A stretch of DNA of 64,000 bases from Mesorhizobium qingshengii. GTDB taxonomy: Bacteria > Pseudomonadota > Alphaproteobacteria > Rhizobiales > Rhizobiaceae. Shown here one piece after another: positions 17,506 through 27,235 of this stretch. The first letter of the stretch is position 1, and every line of letters starts with the position of its first letter. The notes beneath the pieces were generated by a model. It worked only from the letters and a program-made list of their open reading frames with translations. It was not told where the DNA came from and ran no database searches. The translations under genes were made by a program, and so were the position numbers. The stretch spans positions 29,862-93,861 of the forward strand of contig NZ_JAPFQA010000018.1 in assembly GCF_027563465.1 (NCBI RefSeq). The letters run 5' to 3'.

Positions 17506-18405
17506 ATGGACAGACTGGCATGCGACAGGATGTTGGTTGCGGTCATCGAGCGCCGGAGCCTGTCCGCCGCGGCGCAAAAACTCGGCGTGAGCTCGGGTCA
17601 GGCGTCCAAGCTGGTTTCCCGGCTCGAGGAAGAGCTGGGCGTGCAGTTGCTTCATCGCACCACCCGCTCCGTCTCTCCCACCGAGGCCGGGCGCGCCTAT
17701 TTCGAGCGGATCAAAAGCCTGCTCGAGGAGATGGACGAGCTGGATTCCACCATCCGCAGCGCGTCGGGGGCACCGCGTGGGCGACTGGTCATGTCCGTGC
17801 CGATTACCTTCGGCACCCAGGTCCTTGCGCCGCTTCTGGCCGAGTTCGCGCGGGCGCATCCGCTGATCGAGCTCGACGTGTCGTTCTCCGACCGCGTGGT
17901 CAATCTGGTGGAGGAAGGTTTCGACCTCGCCCTGCGTATCGGCAGCTTGCGCGACAGCACCCTCATTGCGCGAAAGCTCTGCCCGATCCGGCTGGTGACG
18001 ACGGCGGCGCCATCCTATCTGCACGCATTCGGCGCACCGGACCGTCCCGAGGACGTGACCGGACACGCCTGCATCCTCGATAGCAACTTCGCCGATGGCG
18101 CCAGCTGGCGTTTCGCGCGCGGCCTGACGGTGCCGATCCGTGGCCGGCTGCGCTTCTCCAACGCCGAGGCCTGCGCGGCCGCGGCTGCGATCGGCCTGGG
18201 CCTGGTGCAGGGTCCCAGCTTCGTCGCCGGCGAGCGCATCCGGACCGGCCAGCTCATTCCCGTGCTGGCCGGCTGCGAGGCCGACCCGATGGCGCTTTGG
18301 GCCGTCTACACCACCGGCCGGCACCTGGCGGCGAAGGTGCGGGTGATGGTGGATTTCCTCGTCTCGCATTTCCAGGACAGCCCGCCTTGGGACCAGGGCT
18401 GGTAG
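17506..18405 (+). CDS. LysR-family transcriptional regulator
   Basis: 299 residues. The winged helix-turn-helix spans about residues 1-60 (V-I-E-R-R-S-L-S-A-A-A-Q-K-L-G, then R-L-E-E-E-L-G and L-L-H-R-T-T-R-S), followed by the substrate-binding-like domain. ATG 17506 fits the family start exactly; a longer open frame upstream has no family sequence. It precedes, in the same direction, a COG2085 reductase, a glutathionyl-hydroquinone reductase and an esterase, and may regulate them, although LysR regulators more often face their targets. Confidence 0.9.
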   Translation: MDRLACDRMLVAVIERRSLSAAAQKLGVSSGQASKLVSRLEEELGVQLLHRTTRSVSPTEAGRAYFERIKSLLEEMDELDSTIRSASGAPRGRLVMSVPITFGTQVLAPLLAEFARAHPLIELDVSFSDRVVNLVEEGFDLALRIGSLRDSTLIARKLCPIRLVTTAAPSYLHAFGAPDRPEDVTGHACILDSNFADGASWRFARGLTVPIRGRLRFSNAEACAAAAAIGLGLVQGPSFVAGERIRTGQLIPVLAGCEADPMALWAVYTTGRHLAAKVRVMVDFLVSHFQDSPPWDQGW

Positions 18406-18514
18406 ACTTTCCGATTTGGAAGAAATCTTCTGCGATTTCACCAGATAGAAGTCGATACGGAACAGGTCGATATTCCCGTCATCGCCGCAGGGCAAGCTGA
18501 CAGGAGCACAGGAC

Positions 18515-19144
18515 ATGACACTCGCAATCATCGGTACCGGTAATATGGCCAAAGGCCTCGCCACAGTGTTTTCGGGCAGCGGCAACGCCATCGTCTTCGG
18601 TTCGCGCCATCCTTCGGAGGCCGCCTCGGTCGCCAGCGGCTTCGGCGCCACCGTGTCCGCCGCCTCGATCCCCGACGCCGTCGCGAAGGCCGACATTGTT
18701 TTTCTCGCCGTGCCCTATGATGCCGCGGCCGCGGTGGTGAAAGCCGCCGGAGGCTTGGCGGGCAAGGTCGTCGTCGACCTGACCAATCCCATGAAGGCCG
18801 ACTTTTCCGGCCTGGCCATCGGCTTTTCGACCAGCGCCGCCGAGGAAATCGCGCGGCTCGCCCCGCGGGCCAAGGTGGTGAAGGGCTTCAACACCTTGTT
18901 TGCGTCGGTGCTGCAGAATGGCGGCAAGGTCGCCGGCACCCCCGCAACGGTGCTGCTCGCCGGCGATGACGCGGGCGCCGTCGCCCAGGTCGAGGCGCTG
19001 GTGAAAGCAGCCGGCCTCAAGGCCATCGTCGCCGGCCCCCTGGCCGCGTCGCGCAACATCGAGGCCGTGGCCGCCCTTAACATCGGCCTCGGATATGGCC
19101 AGGGAAAGGGCACCGATATCGCTCCGACCTGGGTCGGCATCTGA
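18515..19144 (+). CDS. F420-dependent NADP reductase-like dinucleotide-binding protein (COG2085)
   Basis: 209 residues. The N-terminal Rossmann loop G-T-G-N-M-A-K-G (about 7-14) and the second-strand G-S-R-H bind NADP(H). Later motifs are V-F-L-A-V-P-Y, D-L-T-N-P and K-G-F-N-T-L, shared with NADPH:F420 oxidoreductases and their F420-independent relatives. AGGAGC lies about 10 bases before ATG 18515. Rhizobia are not known for abundant F420 enzymes, so a plain NADPH-dependent reductase is more likely. It sits between the LysR gene and glutathione-linked genes. Confidence 0.85.
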   Translation: MTLAIIGTGNMAKGLATVFSGSGNAIVFGSRHPSEAASVASGFGATVSAASIPDAVAKADIVFLAVPYDAAAAVVKAAGGLAGKVVVDLTNPMKADFSGLAIGFSTSAAEEIARLAPRAKVVKGFNTLFASVLQNGGKVAGTPATVLLAGDDAGAVAQVEALVKAAGLKAIVAGPLAASRNIEAVAALNIGLGYGQGKGTDIAPTWVGI

Positions 19145-19160
19145 TCCAGGCCTTGATCGT

Positions 19161-19183
19161 GCTCCGGCCTCGGCGGCCGGAGC
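19161..19183 (+). terminator. Strong hairpin after the COG2085 gene
   Basis: Nine perfectly paired G/C-rich bases (19161-19169 with 19175-19183) surround a 5-base loop, 17 bases after the stop codon. No T-run follows, so it is either an attenuating or RNA-stabilising hairpin or a weak terminator. Confidence 0.45.
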
Positions 19184-19293
19184 GCGCCATCAAAGAACAA
19201 GTGCGGACAGCGCAGCGCCACTTGATATCGGTCAAGCGGCACGCCGCTGCATTCGTGGACAATCCCCCAGTGATTGCGTGAAGGACGAAGACG

Positions 19294-20271
19294 ATGCTCA
19301 TTGAAGGAAAATGGACGGCCAACTGGCAGCCGGTGCAGGCAAGCGATGCCAAGGGCGGCTTCGTCAGGCAGGTTTCCGGCTTCCGCAACTGGGTGACGCC
19401 CGACGGCAGCGCCGGGCCGACGGGCGACGCGGGTTTCGCCGCCGAAGCGGGCCGCTATCATCTCTATGTCGCGCTCATCTGCCCCTGGGCATCCCGAACG
19501 CTGATCGCGCGCAAGCTGAAGGGGCTTGAGGACGCCATCTCCATCAGCATCGTCAACCCCCGCCTGGATGATGAAGGCTGGGCGTTCGGCGGCTATCCCG
19601 GCACTGGCCCCGACGACATCAACGGAGCCCGCCATCTGCATGAGATCTACACCAGGGCCGATCCGCTCTATACCGGGCGTGCCACCGTGCCGGTGCTTTG
19701 GGACAAGCAGCTTGGCACCATCGTCAACAACGAGAGCGCCGATATCGTGCGCATGCTCAACTCCGGCTTCGGCGACCTCGCAAGCGGACCGGATCTCTAT
19801 CCCGCGCCGTTGCGGGCCGAGATCGACGCGCTCAACGCCGATATCTATCCACGGCTTAACAATGGTGTCTATCGCGCCGGCTTCGCCATCACGCAAATCG
19901 CCTATGAGGAAGCCTTCGATGACGTGTTCTCGATGCTGGGGAGTCTCGAGGCCCGGCTCGACAAGGGTGGGCCTTTCCTTCTGGGCGATACCCTGACCGA
20001 GGCCGACATCAGGCTGTTCGTCACCCTGGTGCGTTTTGACGCCGCCTATCACGGCCTGTTCAAATGCAATCTGCGGCGCCTTGCCGACTATCCGGCGCTG
20101 AGTGCCTATCTGGCTGCGATGCTGGCCGTGCCGGGGATTGCCGAAACCGTCAGCATCGAGCACATCAAGGCCGGCTACTATTCGGTCAAGGCCCTCAACC
20201 CTAACGGCATCGTGCCGAAAGGGCCCGACCTGCCGGGCTTGGCGCCCGTCTCCGTGACAGGGCAGAACTGA
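19294..20271 (+). CDS. Glutathionyl-hydroquinone reductase (Xi-class GST)
   Basis: 325 residues. The active-site motif L-I-C-P-W-A-S-R-T-L places the catalytic Cys at residue 63, within the Y-H-L-Y-V-A context specific to the PcpF/YqjG/ECM4 family. V-P-V-L-W-D and N-N-E-S-A-D follow for glutathione binding, and a helical C-terminal GST domain fills the rest. The enzyme removes glutathione from glutathionyl-hydroquinones. Its stop overlaps by one base the start of the next gene (esterase), so the two are co-translated. The neighbouring flavin monooxygenase of the chlorophenol type (21216) fits a quinone-handling role. Confidence 0.9.
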   Translation: MLIEGKWTANWQPVQASDAKGGFVRQVSGFRNWVTPDGSAGPTGDAGFAAEAGRYHLYVALICPWASRTLIARKLKGLEDAISISIVNPRLDDEGWAFGGYPGTGPDDINGARHLHEIYTRADPLYTGRATVPVLWDKQLGTIVNNESADIVRMLNSGFGDLASGPDLYPAPLRAEIDALNADIYPRLNNGVYRAGFAITQIAYEEAFDDVFSMLGSLEARLDKGGPFLLGDTLTEADIRLFVTLVRFDAAYHGLFKCNLRRLADYPALSAYLAAMLAVPGIAETVSIEHIKAGYYSVKALNPNGIVPKGPDLPGLAPVSVTGQN

Positions 20272-20867
20272 TGGATCGCGGCCTGGTCATCCTCTTGCAC
20301 GGCGTCGGCAGCAACGGCGCCAACATGGCGGCGCTCGGGCGGGCGCTGGCACCCGCGCTGCCCGGTATCGTCTTCGAAAGCCCCGATGCGCCCCATGGCA
20401 GCGGCCCGCATCGCGAGTGGTTCAGCGTCACCGGCGTTACCGAGGCCAACCGCCCCGGGCGCGTCGTTGCGGCGCGGCCCGGTTTTGACGCGGTTATCGC
20501 CACTCTGATCGAGCAACACGGTTTCTCGAATGCCCTCGATCGCGTGGCGCTGCTCGGCTTTTCCCAAGGGTCGATCATGGCGCTCGACGCGCTGGCCAGC
20601 GGACGCTGGCAAGTAGGGGCGGTGGTCGCTTTCTCGGGACGCCTGGCATCCCCGCCACCCCTGGCACCCGCGACCGGCACGCCATTGCTCCTGGTTCACG
20701 GCGACGCCGACCCGATCATGCCTTCGGGCGAGAGCATCCGGGCGGCGGAGCAGTTGAAAGCCGCCGGCGTCCGGACCAGGATCTCGATCGAGCCCGGACT
20801 GGGCCACCAGATTTCAAACGGCGGCCTCGCCGAGGCAGCCAGGTTCCTTGATGACGTGCTGCCCTGA
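20271..20867 (+). CDS. Phospholipase/carboxylesterase-like alpha/beta hydrolase
   Basis: 198 residues, the size of the carboxylesterase/dienelactone-hydrolase-like group. The oxyanion H-G-V-G-S lies near residue 10, the nucleophile is Ser98 in G-F-S-Q-G-S, Asp is in H-G-D-A-D-P and His in L-G-H-Q-I. ATG 20271 overlaps the previous stop by one base, coupling it to the glutathionyl-hydroquinone reductase. It probably cleaves a small carboxyl ester; the substrate is unknown. Confidence 0.88.
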   Translation: MDRGLVILLHGVGSNGANMAALGRALAPALPGIVFESPDAPHGSGPHREWFSVTGVTEANRPGRVVAARPGFDAVIATLIEQHGFSNALDRVALLGFSQGSIMALDALASGRWQVGAVVAFSGRLASPPPLAPATGTPLLLVHGDADPIMPSGESIRAAEQLKAAGVRTRISIEPGLGHQISNGGLAEAARFLDDVLP

Positions 20868-21215
20868 TTGGGCCAATAGTCGTTCCGCGCTGCCCATTTT
20901 GCTCCGCGGCCCGGCGCTTCCTGCCCGGTGTGCTCGACATGCTCTGGACCCGACCGTCACGGTTTTGACACCGAGGGCGTTGCCCGGCCGCCGCCGTTGC
21001 AGATTAATCGCCGCGACGTTATATAGCCCGTGTCGGAAAAGGCAGACTTGGTTTGGTAAGCCCAAGTCCTTTCGGTAACGGAAGCTCTGGTCTTTGGCTT
21101 CGTGCACGAGATCCCCACGACGAACATCGGACGCTGCTCAAGCGTCCAATCGTTCGTCCGTGTGGCTCTCAACTCGAGGAACGCTCCGGTCGAACATCGA
21201 CCAAGGAGTAGTTTC
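20868..21215 (+). other. 348-base leader with alternative hairpins
   Basis: No protein gene was found. Before the monooxygenase start there is a perfect 7-base-pair hairpin at 21129-21147 (GGACGCT with AGCGTCC), and the same left arm could instead pair with CGTCCG at 21155-21160, so two structures exclude each other. A T-T-G-A-C-A sequence occurs near 20966. The arrangement is compatible with a regulated leader, but no known riboswitch was recognised. Confidence 0.3.
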
Positions 21216-22757
21216 ATGCACAACCACAACCCGATTCCCCATGATATCGTGATTGCCGGCGCCGGTCCGGTCGGCCTGTTTCTCGCCTGCGAGCTGCGCC
21301 TGGCGGGCCTGTCGGTGCTGGTACTGGAGCAGGCCGAAGACCCGCGCTCGCCGCTGAAGCGGCTTCCCTTCGGTATGCGCGGCCTCTCGGCACCCACCAT
21401 CGAGGCCTTCCACCGGCGCGGCCTGCTGGACGACATTGCGGCGCCGCCCGCGAAGGATGGCCCCGCCGACGGCAAATCGGCCGCCGCGCACTGGATGCAG
21501 CAGCCGCGCCGCCCGGGCGGCCATTTCGCCGGCATCCAGTTCTACCTCGACGCCGTCGACAGCTCGAAATGGCTCTATCGCCTGCCGGGCCCGGCGGGCA
21601 CCGGCATGGCGGCCGAGATGGAGCATTTGGAAACCGCACTTGCCGCGCGCGCAGGCGCGATGGGCGTCGAGATCAGGCGCGGCCTCGGCGTCAACGGCTT
21701 CGGCCAGTCGGACGAGGAGGTGACCATCCGCGCCGGTGGCGAGACTTTTCACGCACGCTGGCTCGTCGGTTGCGATGGCGGCCGCAGCACGGTCCGCAAG
21801 CTTGGCGGCATTGCGTTCACCGGCACCGAGGCCGAGTTCACCGGTTATTCCGTTGAAGTCGAGATGGCCGATCCGGACAGGCTGAGCCTGGGCCGCCACT
21901 ACACGGCGACGGGCATGTATACCCACTCACGGCCAGGCACCATCGCGATGGTCGACTTCGACGGCGGCGCCTTCCACCGGACCCAGCCCATCACGCTCGA
22001 GCATGTGCAGGCGGTGTTGCGCCGCGTATCCGGCACCGACGTCACCTTGACGGCGCTCAAGCTCGCCACGACCTGGACCGATCGCGCCTACCAGGCGACC
22101 GCCTACCGCATGGGGTGGGTGCTGCTCGCCGGCGACGCCGCGCACATCCATTCTCCCTTGGGCGGCCAGGGGCTCAATCTCGGGCTGGGCGACGCAATGA
22201 ACCTCGGCTGGAAGCTCGCTGCCACCATCCGCGGCGACGCGCCGGCCGGCCTGCTCGACAGCTACTTCGATGAGCGGCACCCGGTGGGGGCGCAGGTTCT
22301 CGACTGGTCGCGCGCCCAGGTCGCGCTGATGCGGCCGAGCCGCAGTTCACGCGCGCTCGAAGCCATTATCCGCGATCTCATCGACACGCGCGACGGCGCG
22401 ACATACTTCGCCGAGCGCGTGTGGGGCGTTTCTCTCCGCTACGATCTGGGCGGCGGTCACAAGCTGGTGGGTCATAGCGCGCCCGACTTCGAACTGGTCG
22501 ACGGGACGAGGCTCGGCGAACGCTTGAGGAACGGGCAAGGCCTGCTGCTGGACTTCGATGCCCACCCTCCCCTTCAAGCGCTCGCAAGCCGCTGGAGCGG
22601 CCGGATCACCTATATCGCAGGAGACGCCAGGGATCGGCTGGGCCTGAGCGCCGTGCTCGTGCGCCCCGATGGCTTCGTCGCCTGGGCCGCTGAGGCTGTT
22701 CCTGACTTCGATGAGGCCACCCAGGCCGTGTCGCGATGGTTTGGCGAACCCGAATAG
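21216..22757 (+). CDS. FAD-dependent aromatic-ring monooxygenase (group A)
   Basis: 513 residues. FAD-binding G-A-G-P-V-G-L near residue 16, the D-G-x-x-S-x-V-R motif (G-C-D-G-G-R-S-T-V-R) near 187, and G-D-A-A-H-x-x-x-P with G-Q-G-L-N-L near 309-325 are the three signatures of class A flavoprotein hydroxylases. A C-terminal thioredoxin-like domain is present, as in PheA/MhpA/PcpB-type enzymes of this length. AAGGAG lies 9 bases before ATG 21216. It hydroxylates an aromatic or polyketide ring using NAD(P)H and O2; its position after the hydroquinone reductase supports a role in aromatic or quinone metabolism. Confidence 0.9.
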   Translation: MHNHNPIPHDIVIAGAGPVGLFLACELRLAGLSVLVLEQAEDPRSPLKRLPFGMRGLSAPTIEAFHRRGLLDDIAAPPAKDGPADGKSAAAHWMQQPRRPGGHFAGIQFYLDAVDSSKWLYRLPGPAGTGMAAEMEHLETALAARAGAMGVEIRRGLGVNGFGQSDEEVTIRAGGETFHARWLVGCDGGRSTVRKLGGIAFTGTEAEFTGYSVEVEMADPDRLSLGRHYTATGMYTHSRPGTIAMVDFDGGAFHRTQPITLEHVQAVLRRVSGTDVTLTALKLATTWTDRAYQATAYRMGWVLLAGDAAHIHSPLGGQGLNLGLGDAMNLGWKLAATIRGDAPAGLLDSYFDERHPVGAQVLDWSRAQVALMRPSRSSRALEAIIRDLIDTRDGATYFAERVWGVSLRYDLGGGHKLVGHSAPDFELVDGTRLGERLRNGQGLLLDFDAHPPLQALASRWSGRITYIAGDARDRLGLSAVLVRPDGFVAWAAEAVPDFDEATQAVSRWFGEPE

Positions 22758-22854
22758 GTGCCTGCGCGTGCTAAAGGAACTGTTGAGCCTGATTTCGGTT
22801 GTCTGCCGTGCAACTTATCATTCCACGAAGGCACCCGATGAGCGAACATGAAAC

Positions 22855-23571
22855 ATGGCAATCAAGAAGCGCGGCTCTTTTCGAAAGATCCTGAGTGGCA
22901 TCGTCGCGGCAATTGCCGCCGCGCCTGATCGCACATCCGAGCAAGGCGTGAGCACCGCTAAGGCGTCAGTGGTCGCCGAATGGCCGCTGCCGCCATCGGC
23001 AACGCTTGGCTCCTCCTTGCGCCTGAAGGGGATCGAACGCGAAATTCGAGCCCGCCTGCCGTGGGCGGTGAGGAAGTTCGCCAAGGCTGAAACGGGCCGC
23101 ATCGTATTGCGCATGTTGCAAACCGATGCGGATGCGTTCCAGGCCGCCTCGGCAACCATCTCCAGGACGCTGGAGGAGATCGAAGCACTGGCCGTGCTTC
23201 CGCGCGAGGCAGAGGACATTCTCACCATCTCCTCCCGCGAGCGTCACAAATGGCTCAAGGATGGTCGCCTGAAAAGCATAGGCACCCGCACCGTGAAGAT
23301 GCGCGGCCGATCCAAGGCCGTAACCTTCCATGTCTTCGATCCACGGCACATCGAGGACATTCTCGATCGGGACCTGGCGAGTGCGTGGCGGGAGGAAGAT
23401 GCGCAGGAAGCATCCGAGAACAGACGGCGCGGTGCCGGCAAGGCCGCGCTGACGCGAGCAGGAAAACGAGAGCGCAAGGCGCGCAGTCCCAGGAATTCGG
23501 GAAAGGATGATGCTCCACGGCCAAAGCTGGAGGGCTGGGATACGTTCGAGGCGGAAGGCCTGCTGCGTTAG
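22855..23571 (+). CDS. Protein with excisionase-like helix-turn-helix
   Basis: 238 residues. The central part has a recognisable helix-turn-helix of the MerR/excisionase kind: E-A-E-D-I-L-x-I-S-S-R-E-R-H-K-W-L-K-D-G-R-L-K-S followed by V-F-D-P-R-H-I-E-D-I-L. The N-terminus is basic and the C-terminal 60 residues are Lys/Arg-rich and probably disordered. No closer family was recognised. It has no clear ribosome site before ATG 22855. A DNA-binding role is inferred from the motif. Confidence 0.65.
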   Translation: MAIKKRGSFRKILSGIVAAIAAAPDRTSEQGVSTAKASVVAEWPLPPSATLGSSLRLKGIEREIRARLPWAVRKFAKAETGRIVLRMLQTDADAFQAASATISRTLEEIEALAVLPREAEDILTISSRERHKWLKDGRLKSIGTRTVKMRGRSKAVTFHVFDPRHIEDILDRDLASAWREEDAQEASENRRRGAGKAALTRAGKRERKARSPRNSGKDDAPRPKLEGWDTFEAEGLLR

Positions 23572-23712
23572 AACCGTGGCTGCACTCCTTCGGTTCGGGT
23601 CGCGAAATCCAATGGGCGAAAAACGAGATGGCTTGTCGGGAATGATGCCGGCCGTTCGTCCTCTGGGTGCAACCAAGAACCGGACACCCGACCAATCACC
23701 CGGAGCCTGCCA

Positions 23713-24354
23713 ATGACCCCCACCATCACAGCCTTTGAACGATCGCCCGATGGCGGCAAGGGACTGGCGCGCGATACGCGCATTCGCTGGGCCCTCGAAG
23801 AAGTGGGGCAGCCCTATGAGGTTCGTCTCGTTTCCTTCGCAGAGATGAAGGCGCCTGGCCACCTGGCCATCCATCCCTTCGGCCAGATCCCCACCTATGA
23901 GGAAGGTTCTCTGTGCCTGTTCGAGACCGGCTCGATCATCTTTCATCTAGCCGAACAGCATGCGGGACTGCTGCCCAAGGGTCGCAATGCCCGCGCGCGT
24001 GCCATCACCTGGATGCTTGCCGCACTTAACACCGTCGAGCCGCCGATCCTCGAATTGACGACAGCAAGAATATTCGAAGCTGACAGGTCCTGGAGCGCGG
24101 AGCGCCTGCCGTTGGTAAAGGACCGTGTTCGCGCCCGGCTGGACAAGCTCTCGGCTCACTTAGGCGGCGCCGACTGGCTTGATGATGCGTTCAGCGCCGG
24201 CGATCTGTTGATGGTATCGGTGCTGCTTCGACTAAGAATGTCCGGCATTTTGGACGAATATCAAAACCTGGCTGCCTATGTTGCTCGCGGGGAAGCTCGG
24301 CCCGCTTATGCCAGAGCTTTCGCCGCGCAATTTGCGATCAACGCCCCATCATAA
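23713..24354 (+). CDS. Glutathione S-transferase family protein
   Basis: 213 residues. The N-terminal thioredoxin fold ends with G-Q-I-P-T-Y (cis-Pro loop, about 56-61) and F-E-T-G-S-I-I (glutathione gamma-glutamyl contact, about 70-76). The C-terminal all-helical domain has the D-x-F-S-A-G-D-L-L-M N-capping motif. ATG 23713 follows a Gly/Cys-rich leader. It probably conjugates or reduces an electrophile with glutathione. It is convergent with the lipoprotein gene. Confidence 0.85.
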   Translation: MTPTITAFERSPDGGKGLARDTRIRWALEEVGQPYEVRLVSFAEMKAPGHLAIHPFGQIPTYEEGSLCLFETGSIIFHLAEQHAGLLPKGRNARARAITWMLAALNTVEPPILELTTARIFEADRSWSAERLPLVKDRVRARLDKLSAHLGGADWLDDAFSAGDLLMVSVLLRLRMSGILDEYQNLAAYVARGEARPAYARAFAAQFAINAPS

Positions 24355-24386
24355 AGCTGGGCCGACAGCAGGTTTGAAGTCAGCAT

Positions 24387-24414
24387 GCCGCCGAGCCTTT
24401 GGGCTCACGGCGGC
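24387..24414. terminator. Hairpin between convergent genes
   Basis: GCCGCCGAGCC at the left pairs with GGCT-CA-CGGCGGC at the right, with a two-base bulge and a short T-rich loop. It lies between the stops of the GST and the lipoprotein gene and could serve both strands. There is no long T-run. Confidence 0.4.
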
Positions 24415-24779
24415 TACGGATACTTCGCCTTTGCGACCGCCGGGCTTAAATCGCCCTGCAACGCCTTCGGCAGGGGAAGACTCGAGCACTGCAAATGCAC
24501 CTCGCGGGCGAATAGTTTTCGTTGCTTCTGCTCATGCTCCTTGGTGGCGGCTATGATCCCTAGCCCGTACGGGCCAAGTGCTGCGAATTCCCAGCCCGGG
24601 TGGTGTTTTTCGCGAGCCTCGTAGTCCAAGGCCGCCGCCCGGGCCTGCTGGCATTCCGGCGACGCCCATTTCTGGTCCTGCTGCGAAAGCGACGCGCCAT
24701 AGTCGACGGGAGACGTCGCGCATCCAGCCACCGTCGCGGCCAATGCGACCGCCACTGCAATTCTCATCGCAATTCTCAT
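24414..24779 (-). CDS. Small lipoprotein of unknown function
   Basis: 121 residues from ATG 24779 (a second ATG lies at 24767; the two share a 12-base direct repeat). The signal peptide ends in a lipobox V-A-G-C with the lipid-modified Cys at residue 20. The mature domain has two further Cys (E-C-Q-Q-A-R and L-Q-C-S-S) and a G-P-Y-G-L-G-I-I segment. Residues after the Cys (A-T-S) do not include Asp, so sorting to the outer membrane is likely. The family is unknown. Confidence 0.75.
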   Translation of the reverse strand: MRIAMRIAVAVALAATVAGCATSPVDYGASLSQQDQKWASPECQQARAAALDYEAREKHHPGWEFAALGPYGLGIIAATKEHEQKQRKLFAREVHLQCSSLPLPKALQGDLSPAVAKAKYP

Positions 24780-24895
24780 CCCGAGCTTCCCAACCGGTGT
24801 GGAGAGTACACGGAACTCTTCCTCCCACAAGGAGACAGGTTCGAGAGGCAGGTCGGGATACGCTTGTCGGTCAAAACCGTCATTCGCCGCGTGCG

Positions 24896-24920
24896 GGAAC
24901 CAATGACGGGCGAGACTGTT
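24896..24920 (+). promoter_or_regulatory. Possible EcfG-type promoter, imperfect -10
   Basis: GGAAC at 24896 is followed after 16 bases by TGTT (consensus CGTT), pointing at the exported-protein gene at 24989 with a predicted start of transcription near 24928. One mismatch in the -10 makes this tentative. Confidence 0.25.
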
Positions 24921-24988
24921 CAATTGTAACTTTGATACGACGCTGACGAGCCCGGCCGGGTAAGCGGCGACCTCCAGGAGCTCCCATC

Positions 24989-25429
24989 ATGAAGATTTCG
25001 TCCACAATTCGTTCCGTCTCGCTTGCCGTCATCGCCGCCGGGGCAGTCAGCGTCGCCAGCGCCGCGCATGCCGACAGCGGCACGATCCGCTTCGCCGTCT
25101 ACAAGGCGGCGTTCTTCGTCGGCGGCTCCGGCGGCAAAGGCACCTTCACCTTTCATGGAAAGAGCTACCCGATCTCAATCGGCGCCGTGTCCGGAGGCCT
25201 GGCTTTCGGCGTATCCAAGACATACTTCCACGGCACCGTGCGCCACATCCGCCGCGCCCGCGACGTGACCGGGGTCTACGGAGCGGCCGGTGGCGGTGGC
25301 ACGATCGGCAAGGGCGCCCAGGTGATCATCATGACCAACGACAAGGGTGCCCAGCTCGAACTCACGGGCAAGCAGGTCGGCCTGCAGGTCAACGCCGACC
25401 TCAGCGGCATGGCCATCTCGTTCAACTAA
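24989..25429 (+). CDS. Exported Gly-rich protein of unknown function
   Basis: 146 residues with a signal peptide (K-I-S-S start, core L-A-V-I-A-A-G, likely cut after HA near residue 29). The mature part alternates Gly-rich turns with beta-like strands (G-G-S-G-G-K-G, G-A-A-G-G-G-G-T-I-G-K-G). There are no cysteines. CCAGGAG lies 8 bases before ATG 24989. The fold is probably beta-rich and periplasmic. No family could be named with confidence. Confidence 0.7.
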   Translation: MKISSTIRSVSLAVIAAGAVSVASAAHADSGTIRFAVYKAAFFVGGSGGKGTFTFHGKSYPISIGAVSGGLAFGVSKTYFHGTVRHIRRARDVTGVYGAAGGGGTIGKGAQVIIMTNDKGAQLELTGKQVGLQVNADLSGMAISFN

Positions 25430-25458
25430 AGCCGTCATTCCAGGCGGAGGATATCCAA

Positions 25459-25489
25459 GGGCGGTGCCGGCTTCGAGCTGGCACCGCCC
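25459..25489. terminator. Perfect 10-bp hairpin between convergent genes
   Basis: GGGCGGTGCC (25459-25468) pairs perfectly with GGCACCGCCC (25480-25489) around an 11-base loop. It lies between the convergent stops of the exported protein (25429) and the ABC-F gene (25498), so it is probably a shared terminator, although the following T-run is short. Confidence 0.6.
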
Positions 25490-25497
25490 CTCGTCAT

Positions 25498-27120
<1,623 letters not shown>

Positions 27121-27235
27121 ATGGGAGTCCGAAAGGTGGAGAGGGGAACAAGGCGGTTGGGAGGAAGCCTCTACCAAGGCTTCGCCATAAAGGTAACCCC
27201 TATCCCACACGCCTTTGCTGCCCTGCTCCCCTCCC

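Noticed and set aside
20960..21160. tRNA, 4.5S RNA or known riboswitch in the long leader
   Set aside because: The hairpins do not match a cloverleaf or any riboswitch core I recognise.
22776..22800. EcfG-like GGAAC-N16-GGTT before the gene at 22855
   Set aside because: The -10 differs from CGTT and the distance and context give no further support; too weak to list as a promoter.
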